5,234 bases of DNA, from contig USOK01000123.1 of NCBI GenBank assembly GCA_900556295.1, positions 1 to 5,234 of the forward strand, written 5' to 3'. Shown here piece after piece: positions 1 through 5,234 of the stretch (position 1 is its first letter; each line of letters begins with the position of its first letter). The translations under genes and the position numbers were made by a program. Source of the stretch: an uncultured bacterium. Its GTDB lineage: Bacteria; Cyanobacteriota; Vampirovibrionia; Gastranaerophilales; Gastranaerophilaceae. The notes beneath the pieces were generated by a model, which saw only the letters and a list, made by a program, of their open reading frames with translations, was not told the DNA's origin and made no database searches.

Positions 1-2013
1 GTTATACAGAGCTTTTACATCATCAATAGTTAAATTATTCAAATCACTAAGAATTTCCTCTTTAGAATATCCGTCCGGCAAACCTTTGTATAGTTCGGTG
101 TCAAGTTTGTCGAATGCAGATTTTTCAGAAGTTGTGATAGATTCTTTTATCAGATTTTTCGCGTGTTCAAATTCTTCTGGAGTAAAGCGAGGGTTTTCAA
201 GAACTTCTTTAATTCTAAGAGCTTTACTCATATCTTCACTTGCACAGTTTACTGTTGCGCCTATGGAATCAATACCGGCTCCGCAGTTTGTTGTTATCCC
301 ACTTTTTGCCATATCTGTTTCAAAAGTTTCTTGATTCCTTAATGCAGAACCTTCATCTAATAGTGCATTAAGAATAAGTGACGCAGAAGGTTTTCCTTTG
401 TAAGTGTCATCTGTGAATATGTTCATTTTTATATTAATATTATTTGTTTTTGAATTTATTGTTGCAACTCGTAAATTGTTTGCAAGATTATATTCTTTCA
501 CAGATGACATATTTAGTGCTTCTTTTTTCTCTGTCCCCGTAAAAGATACGCTTTTGTGCCTTTTTGTAATGCTTTCCGGAGTTGCAGTTGATGGGTGGAC
601 TACTGTAACTGATGCTTTGTTTACGTCAAGATATTTTTTCGCAGTTTCGACTAAATCTTTAGCGCTCATTGACTTTACAGTTTCTTCAAAAGTGCTTAGA
701 AATTCGGTGTTGTTTTCAAGTATACTTGTCCCGATTAAGTCGTTTGTAGCAAAAGAACGTTCGAATAGCTTTGAAAAATTGTTAAGCATGTGTTTCTTTA
801 TAATCTGCATTTCATCATCAGTTGGCGGATTGTTTGCAATGTTACCGATTTCGTTAAAAATTGTCTTTAAGACTTTTTCAGAGTTTTCATCTGAACATTC
901 GGAAGTAACTATGAATGCTCTGCCATCTTGCGAATTTGTACTGATTTTTTCATCTTGAACACTGCTTGACGTGTTTAGTGGTTTTAGTTTCTTATTAATT
1001 CTTGAAGTAGATGACATTGAAAGCAGTTCACTCAAAGCTTCTGCGTAAATTCTACCTTTTGTGTCGTTGGAGGCAGGAGCATTAAACCCAACTACAACAG
1101 TTGATGCAGTAGCTTTATCTGAGATAATATCTTCCCTTACGGTGTTTTGAATTGGTGTGAATTTTTCCAAATATCTTTGAGCTGGAGCTTGTTTTTTAGA
1201 TGAAAAATATTTTGAGATAAGCTGGATTGTCTCATCTGGTTTAACATCGCCTGAGATTACTGTAACCATATTGGCAGGATAATAGTTATTGTTATAGTAA
1301 TTAACAACATCATCTCGAGTCAAGGCGGTAATGTTGTTTGTTGTCCCGCCAATAATGTCCGTTGAGGTCGTTTTTATTCCGTAAAGGTTTTTTAGCATTT
1401 TGTTTACGGCTAAATTTTCGGGATTAGACGTAATCATATTGATTTCTGAATTGACGATTCCTTTTTCTTTTTCAAGTTTATCTGTTGCAAATAGTGGGGT
1501 TTCAAGCATTGAAGCATGAAGTTTTATTTTATTTTCGAAATCGCTAGAATTTAAAAGGTTTGAGCTGATGTAATAATTTGTTTCTGCAAAGCCTGTTGAT
1601 GCATTTGTAGAAGCTCCCATTTTGTCGACATTTCTGAAGAAATCGCCTTGTTCAAGCCCTTCTGAACCATTAAACAAATTATGTTCAATATAGTGGCTAA
1701 TACCTCTAATTTGATCCGGTTCATTCATAGAACCGGTATTTACATAAGTTCTAAGTACAGTTTCCCCCTCCTGAGGTACAATAATTATTTTTTGACCGTT
1801 TGCAAGTTTGTAACAGTACGCTTTTGTGTTATATGGAAAATCTATTTCACCTGTCTTGGTATAAGTCATAGGTGTTTTTACCGAATAATCTGGACGAATA
1901 TTCGATAATTCTTTTACCTGTGGATTGGTCTGATTTGTTTCAGATCCTTTAAAAACAGGTTTTTGTATTTTTACATAATTATTAACACTATTGATTGAAC
2001 CAATTCTATACAC
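1..2013 (-). CDS. M16 family (insulinase/pitrilysin-like) zinc metallopeptidase, C-terminus beyond window
   Basis: A reading frame of 671 codons stays open to the left edge with no stop, so the C-terminus is missing. Counting from the GTG at 2013, the inverted zinc motif HYIEH is at residues 107-111, followed by NLFNG. The downstream pair E183 and E190, seven residues apart in EKEKGIVNSEI, fits the accessory Glu and third zinc ligand of M16 enzymes, so the site looks intact. The N-terminal half runs from about residue 64 (YKLANGQKIIIVP) to about 480. A second M16-like half begins near residue 505 (YNLANNLRVATI); it has LLDEGS where the zinc motif would be and should be the usual non-catalytic partner domain that closes the peptide-binding chamber. 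No signal peptide or membrane segment is visible, so a cytoplasmic location is inferred. The substrate cannot be told from sequence. The family call is secure; the start is less so, because there is no in-frame ATG before residue 49 (1869) and no clear ribosome binding site at the GTG. Confidence 0.9.
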   Translation of the reverse strand, partial: MYRIGSINSVNNYVKIQKPVFKGSETNQTNPQVKELSNIRPDYSVKTPMTYTKTGEIDFPYNTKAYCYKLANGQKIIIVPQEGETVLRTYVNTGSMNEPDQIRGISHYIEHNLFNGSEGLEQGDFFRNVDKMGASTNASTGFAETNYYISSNLLNSSDFENKIKLHASMLETPLFATDKLEKEKGIVNSEINMITSNPENLAVNKMLKNLYGIKTTSTDIIGGTTNNITALTRDDVVNYYNNNYYPANMVTVISGDVKPDETIQLISKYFSSKKQAPAQRYLEKFTPIQNTVREDIISDKATASTVVVGFNAPASNDTKGRIYAEALSELLSMSSTSRINKKLKPLNTSSSVQDEKISTNSQDGRAFIVTSECSDENSEKVLKTIFNEIGNIANNPPTDDEMQIIKKHMLNNFSKLFERSFATNDLIGTSILENNTEFLSTFEETVKSMSAKDLVETAKKYLDVNKASVTVVHPSTATPESITKRHKSVSFTGTEKKEALNMSSVKEYNLANNLRVATINSKTNNINIKMNIFTDDTYKGKPSASLILNALLDEGSALRNQETFETDMAKSGITTNCGAGIDSIGATVNCASEDMSKALRIKEVLENPRFTPEEFEHAKNLIKESITTSEKSAFDKLDTELYKGLPDGYSKEEILSDLNNLTIDDVKALYN

Positions 2014-2072
2014 ATGTATATAAAAACATGAATATAGAAAAAATTGCTATATTTTTTCGTATTAATTTAATA
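2014..2072. other. Short AT-rich spacer between purA and the peptidase gene
   Basis: Almost entirely A and T. The only structure is a weak seven-pair stem, AATATAG (2031-2037) with CTATATT (2047-2053), and a nine-base loop. No GC-rich stem with a T tract is present for a purA terminator, and no convincing -35/-10 pair is seen for the peptidase gene. Read-through from purA is therefore possible. Confidence 0.4.
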
Positions 2073-3347
2073 TTATTTAAAAATTGTTTGATCTCTATCT
2101 GGTCCTACACTTACAATAGAAATTGGAATTTCTAGTAATTCTTCCAGTCTTGCAAGGTATTTTTTTGCATTTTCAGGAAGCTTTTCATACTCTTTAATAC
2201 CTGTAATATCTTGATTCCAACCTTTATGAGTTTCGTAAATAGGTTCTAAATATTTGTGAATAAACACATCTGTTGGATAGCTTGTATAAATTTTTCCATC
2301 ACGAGTATCTTTGTAAGCTGTACAAACTTTGATTTCGCTAAATGTGTCAAATACGTCAATTTTAGTAAGTGCAATCGATGTTAAACCGCCAACCAATACG
2401 GCGTATTTCATTATTACAGCGTCAAACCAGCCGCAACGACGAGGTCGTCCTGTTGTTACGCCAAATTCGTGACCAATTTCCCTGATTTTTACACCTGTTT
2501 CGTCAGTTAATTCAGAAACAAAAGGTCCTTCTCCAACCCTTGTTACATAAGCTTTGGCAACACCAATAACTTCATCAATCATTGTCGGTCCATAACCTGA
2601 ACCGGTAGATGCTCCTCCGCCGATTGGGTTCGAAGAGGTTACAAAAGGATATGTCCCGTAGTCAATGTCAAGCATTACGCCTTGAGCGCCTTCAAAAAGA
2701 ACCGTTTTTTTAGCTCGTTTTGCATCTTCCAAAACTTTTTGCCAATCAAAACACACATAAGGTCTGAAAATTTCTGCATATTTTTTGCATAATGCCAAAA
2801 CTTCATCTTTAGTGTATGTTTTTAATCCATAAACTTCTTTAAGTGTTTTATTTTTAATAGGCAAAATAATATCTAATTTTTCTGAAAGTTCTGTGGAATA
2901 TAAATCTTGGACTTTTAACCCGATACGAGCCATTTTGTCGGTATAAGTCGGTCCAATTCCCTTTTTAGTTGTTCCGATTTTTCCTTTTTTTGCGGTATCT
3001 TCACTGTAGCCATCAACTTCTGTGTGATAAGGCATTGTAATTGACGCTAAAGGATTGATTTTTAATCCGGAAATGTCAATACCTTCTTTAATAAGTCCTT
3101 GAACTTCTTCTTCAAAATATTCAGGCAGAATTACAGTACCTGCGCCGATGAAGCAAGTTTTACCTTTGTATAAAATTCCGGATGGAATAAGGTGAAATTT
3201 GAATGTTTTGTTGTGAGCAACAACCGTATGTCCTGCATTACAACCTCCTTGATATCTGATAATTAAATCAGCGTTACTTGCTAACAAGTCAGTAATCTTT
3301 GCTTTTCCTTCGTCACCCCATTGTGCACCAACAACAACTCTGTTCAT
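2073..3347 (-). CDS. purA: Adenylosuccinate synthetase
   Basis: A complete 424-residue protein, the normal bacterial length. It catalyses GTP-dependent ligation of aspartate to IMP, giving adenylosuccinate, the first committed step of AMP synthesis; it acts in the cytosol as a homodimer. Visible motifs in order: P-loop GDEGKAK at 11-17 with catalytic Asp12; GGCNAGHT at 34-41 with catalytic His40; IMP-site GTTKKGIGPTYTDK at 125-138, followed by Arg141, which probably matches the Arg donated across the dimer; EGAQG at 219-223; aspartate-binding loop TTGRPRRCGWFD at 298-309; guanine-binding LTKIDVFD at 327-334; and C-terminal GPDRD at 415-419. The P-loop normally reads GDEGKGK, and the Ala at residue 16 is unusual. 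The ATG at 3347 follows an AAAGGA site at a 7-nt spacing, and the protein begins at the expected place in the family. It is separated from etfA by 134 bp with a candidate promoter, so it is probably transcribed independently of the etf genes. Confidence 0.98.
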   Translation of the reverse strand: MNRVVVGAQWGDEGKAKITDLLASNADLIIRYQGGCNAGHTVVAHNKTFKFHLIPSGILYKGKTCFIGAGTVILPEYFEEEVQGLIKEGIDISGLKINPLASITMPYHTEVDGYSEDTAKKGKIGTTKKGIGPTYTDKMARIGLKVQDLYSTELSEKLDIILPIKNKTLKEVYGLKTYTKDEVLALCKKYAEIFRPYVCFDWQKVLEDAKRAKKTVLFEGAQGVMLDIDYGTYPFVTSSNPIGGGASTGSGYGPTMIDEVIGVAKAYVTRVGEGPFVSELTDETGVKIREIGHEFGVTTGRPRRCGWFDAVIMKYAVLVGGLTSIALTKIDVFDTFSEIKVCTAYKDTRDGKIYTSYPTDVFIHKYLEPIYETHKGWNQDITGIKEYEKLPENAKKYLARLEELLEIPISIVSVGPDRDQTIFK

Positions 3348-3354
3348 ATCCCTA

Positions 3355-3360
3355 TCCTTT
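3355..3360 (-). promoter_or_regulatory. Ribosome binding site of purA
   Basis: The minus strand reads AAAGGA seven bases upstream of the ATG at 3347-3345. This is a good Shine-Dalgarno match at normal spacing and supports that ATG as the purA start. Confidence 0.75.
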
Positions 3361-3384
3361 CAAAATTTAGTCAATTACTGATTT

Positions 3385-3412
3385 ATTCTAGCACAAAAAG
3401 AAAAATTTTCAG
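3385..3412 (-). promoter_or_regulatory. Candidate sigma-70 type promoter for purA (extended -10)
   Basis: On the minus strand a -10 hexamer TAGAAT (3390-3385) is directly preceded by TGC (3393-3391), giving the extended -10 form TGnTAGAAT. A -35-like CTGAAA (3412-3407, four of six matches to TTGACA) lies 16 bases upstream. Transcription would start near 3378, leaving a leader of about 30 bases that contains the ribosome binding site. The leader is too short for a purine riboswitch, and I see no clear operator palindrome. This is a motif match only; AT-rich DNA yields chance -10 matches, but the extended -10 and the location just before purA make it plausible. Confidence 0.55.
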
Positions 3413-3481
3413 CTTATTCGCAAAATTATCCTTTTTTGTTATCTTGATAGGCTCTTTGGGGGTTATATTTTGAGGTATGAT

Positions 3482-4477
3482 TTATAAATTTTTTGATAAT
3501 ATTTGAGAAAGTCTTGGCAGTACCTCAAAAACATCGCCAACAAATCCATAATCTGCATGTTCAAATATTGGAGCGTTTTTATCAGTATTGATTGCGATAA
3601 TTTTATCACTGTCTTGCATGCCGACTAGATGTTGAATAGCTCCAGAGATTCCGCAAGCTATGTATAGCTTTGGAGTAACTGTTTTTCCTGTTTGACCGAT
3701 TTGGATGTCAACTGGAGCAAGGCCAATGTCTACTGCGCCTCTTGTTGCTCCAACGCATGCACCAATTTCTTTTGCAAAATTCTTCAGAAGAGCAAAACCT
3801 ACTTCGTTTTTTAGCCCTTTCCCGCCTGCAACAATAATTTTAGCACTATCGAGTTCGTTAATTGTTGATTTTAAGTTTTGCTCAAATTCAATAAACTCAA
3901 CTTTTTTGCTAATATTTTCAATTTCAGGTTTTTTGTATATGAATTCAGTATTCTTGCGGATATTTTCTTGCATTGGTTTGAAAACTTTTGGTCTAACAGT
4001 AGCCATTTGTGGTAAAGTCTTACAAAGAATTGTAGCCATTAATTTCCCGCCAAATGTTGGACGTGTTGCAGCCAGTTTGCCGTTATCATTTATGTCTAAG
4101 TCTGTACAGTCTGCAGTTAGTCCTGTATGCAATGAAGCGGCAATTCTTGGTGCTAAATCTCGGCCTTGTGTTGTTGCCCCGATAAGGATTATTTCTGGTT
4201 TTATTTCTTTTATAATATCAATTGCAACTTTAGAATAAAGTTCGTTTGAATAATGCGTAAAACGATTGTTTTCGGCGATATAAACCTTATCAAACCCTGA
4301 ATTTTGGAAAGCTTCGCTATAATTTACAGCCAAATCATTTTTACAAATTAAAAGCGCTGAAATAGTTGCATTATCTAATTTTTTAGCTAATTCTTGTGCT
4401 TTGTTTGCGAGTTCAAAAAGCACGGTGTGCAGGTAATAATCTCTATTTACTTGTGCATAAAGCATTATTTCAGCCAT
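3482..4477 (-). CDS. etfA: Electron transfer flavoprotein, alpha subunit
   Basis: A 331-residue protein, the usual EtfA length. With EtfB it forms the soluble FAD heterodimer that passes electrons between dehydrogenases and an acceptor. Residues 1 to about 190 are the N-terminal alpha/beta domain, with ATTQGRDLAPRIAASL at 101-116. The C-terminal FAD domain has GGKGL at 218-222, GATRGAVD at 243-250 (Arg246 matches the conserved flavin-contacting Arg), IGQTGKTV at 260-267, CGISGAIQH at 275-283 (His283 matches the conserved flavin-site His), and ADYGFVGDVFEVLP at 308-321. No N-terminal ferredoxin-like [4Fe-4S] domain is present, unlike the EtfA of some lactate-dehydrogenase complexes. The start is placed at the ATG at 4477, one base after the etfB stop and 9 bases after GGAG. 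An in-frame TTG at 4492 would add five residues but contributes its own G to that GGAG site, so it is unlikely to be the start. Tight spacing suggests translational coupling with etfB. Confidence 0.97.
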   Translation of the reverse strand: MAEIMLYAQVNRDYYLHTVLFELANKAQELAKKLDNATISALLICKNDLAVNYSEAFQNSGFDKVYIAENNRFTHYSNELYSKVAIDIIKEIKPEIILIGATTQGRDLAPRIAASLHTGLTADCTDLDINDNGKLAATRPTFGGKLMATILCKTLPQMATVRPKVFKPMQENIRKNTEFIYKKPEIENISKKVEFIEFEQNLKSTINELDSAKIIVAGGKGLKNEVGFALLKNFAKEIGACVGATRGAVDIGLAPVDIQIGQTGKTVTPKLYIACGISGAIQHLVGMQDSDKIIAINTDKNAPIFEHADYGFVGDVFEVLPRLSQILSKNL

Positions 4478-4478
4478 T

Positions 4479-5234
4479 TTATATTTCTCCAAATTCTTTT
4501 ATTTTGTCTGCTATAGCTTCAATACTGTTTTCAAATTTGCATGCTTCCCTGTTTTTTAATGGTCTAAACGCTTTACTTACAAATGTTGGAGAACCTTTAA
4601 TACCAGTATCTTCTGGAGTTAGGCCAATATCTTCCATCGAAAAAGTTTCAATATTTGCTTTCTGAGCGTTAATACAACCGTTTATATTAGGACGAGTTAC
4701 GTTGTTACTGCTTTTGAGGGAACAAATTAGTGCCGGAAATTCTACTCTTACTGTTTCTAATCCATTTTCTAATTCTCTAACACAATAGGCGAATCTGCCG
4801 TCACAGCGATTTATTTCTTTTGTGTATGTGACTTGTGGAATATTTAATTGTTCTGCGAGTTCAGGGGCTGTTTGTGCTGTGTCGCCGTCAACTGCAAATT
4901 GCCCGCAAAGAATTAAGTCAAATTCTGGTATTTTTGATTTAATTGCAGATGCAAGGGTTTTGGCTGTAGCGTATGTATCAGCACCTGCAAATTTTTTATC
5001 AGAAATTAAAATACCCTTGTCACAGCCAACTGCAATTGCTTTTCTTAAAATTGTTTCAGCTTGAGTCGGCCCCATTGTTAAGACAGTTATTTCAACATCT
5101 TTAAGCTCTTTTTTTAGTTGAAGGGCTTTTTCTATCGCGTAAACATCAAAAGGGTTGGTGACACTTTCTACACCTTCCCTTTGAATTGTATTATTTTCTG
5201 TCCATTTGATATCTGTTGTATCTGGGACTTGTTT
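4479..5234 (-). CDS. etfB: Electron transfer flavoprotein, beta subunit, extreme N-terminus beyond window
   Basis: The frame is open to the right edge. The first visible residues are KQVPDTT, which in EtfB normally follow about seven residues (a start of the type MxIVVCI), so nearly the whole protein (251 residues) is present. The ATG at 5075 is an internal methionine in the conserved LTMGPTQAE and not the start. Visible motifs, counted from the window edge: TNPFDVYAIEKAL at 26-38, TMGPTQAE at 53-60, CGQFAVDGDTAQ at 110-121, and IPQVTY at 132-137. The DGDTAQ form is typical of the NADH-linked, often electron-bifurcating ETFs of anaerobes, where this subunit carries a second FAD; classical respiratory EtfB has a different sequence there. 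The recognition-loop region (about 175-193) is divergent, with RPNINGCINAQK in place of the usual RYxxxxxIMxAKK pattern. The gene lies directly upstream of etfA. Which dehydrogenase it serves cannot be told from this window. Confidence 0.96.
   Translation of the reverse strand, partial: KQVPDTTDIKWTENNTIQREGVESVTNPFDVYAIEKALQLKKELKDVEITVLTMGPTQAETILRKAIAVGCDKGILISDKKFAGADTYATAKTLASAIKSKIPEFDLILCGQFAVDGDTAQTAPELAEQLNIPQVTYTKEINRCDGRFAYCVRELENGLETVRVEFPALICSLKSSNNVTRPNINGCINAQKANIETFSMEDIGLTPEDTGIKGSPTFVSKAFRPLKNREACKFENSIEAIADKIKEFGEI
4487..4490 (-). promoter_or_regulatory. Ribosome binding site of etfA, inside the end of etfB
   Basis: The minus strand reads GGAG (within TTTGGAGAAA) nine bases before the ATG at 4477-4475. 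It lies in the last codons of etfB, whose TAA ends at 4479, giving the junction TAAaATG. It decides the etfA start in favour of this ATG over the TTG at 4492, which overlaps the site itself. Confidence 0.75.

Noticed and set aside
86..334. Short plus-strand frame, with similar ones at 1681-1908, 4396-4665 and 4822-5064
   Set aside because: Each is antisense to the peptidase or etf genes, has no ribosome binding site of note and no family resemblance.
404..958. 184-codon plus-strand open frame
   Set aside because: It lies wholly antisense to the M16 peptidase gene, whose minus-strand translation shows clear family motifs. The plus-strand product is a low-complexity F/S/V-rich string with no recognisable domain.
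2031..2057. Possible intrinsic terminator between purA and the peptidase gene
   Set aside because: The stem is seven A/T-rich pairs with one G-C. The T tract follows it only on the plus strand, where no gene needs terminating.
3431..3452. TATC-TT-GATA inverted repeat in the etfA-purA gap as a terminator
   Set aside because: The stem is four pairs with a two-base loop, too small and AT-rich to terminate transcription, and no T tract follows on the minus strand.
3348..3481. Purine riboswitch or PurR-type operator upstream of purA
   Set aside because: From the predicted start the leader is only about 30 bases, and I see no purine aptamer core or clear operator palindrome in the gap.
3705..4238. 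177-codon plus-strand open frame
   Set aside because: It is antisense to etfA, which is unmistakable on the other strand. The frame is a by-product of etfA codon use.
1..5234. A novel defence, mobile or multi-gene system
   Set aside because: All long frames belong to well-known families (M16 peptidase, PurA, EtfA, EtfB). There are no transposase genes, direct repeats, CRISPR spacers, tRNA-linked sites or unexplained large gaps.

Overview
The window is AT-rich (by eye about one third G+C) bacterial DNA. All four recognisable genes lie on the minus strand, so transcription runs from high to low coordinates. In that order they are etfB (cut by the right edge), etfA, purA, and a large M16 zinc metallopeptidase gene (cut by the left edge). 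Coding density is high, and the only non-coding gaps are 134 bp (etfA to purA) and about 60 bp (purA to peptidase).

The likely source is an anaerobic, low-GC bacterium. The electron-transfer flavoprotein pair resembles the NADH-linked, possibly electron-bifurcating ETFs of fermenting anaerobes. PurA has stretches that recall cyanobacterial PurA (RYQGGxNAGHTVV and FHLIPSGILY). A two-domain M16 peptidase carrying HYIEHNLFNG, together with these genes, fits the non-photosynthetic cyanobacterial relatives (Melainabacteria/Vampirovibrionia, for example Gastranaerophilales). This placement is inference from remembered family patterns and has not been checked by any search.

Region by region: (1) 1-2013 is the M16 peptidase, with an intact HxxEH zinc motif in its first half and a degenerate, non-catalytic second half; its C-terminus is outside the window, and its start is most likely a GTG. 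(2) 2014-2072 is a short AT-rich spacer. (3) 2073-3347 is a complete purA. (4) 3348-3481 is a spacer holding a plausible purA promoter with an extended -10. (5) 3482-4477 is etfA, whose start should be the ATG at 4477 and not the in-frame TTG at 4492. (6) 4479-5234 is etfB, lacking only about seven N-terminal residues.

Functionally, etfB and etfA form one translationally coupled unit that makes a heterodimeric flavoprotein for electron transfer in energy metabolism. purA commits IMP to AMP synthesis and seems to have its own promoter. The peptidase may be co-transcribed with purA, but the two have no evident functional link. I found no RNA gene, mobile element, CRISPR array, long repeat or clearly novel multi-gene system. 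The more interesting points are small: a Gly-to-Ala change in the PurA P-loop, an altered EtfB recognition loop, and an unusual start region for the peptidase.
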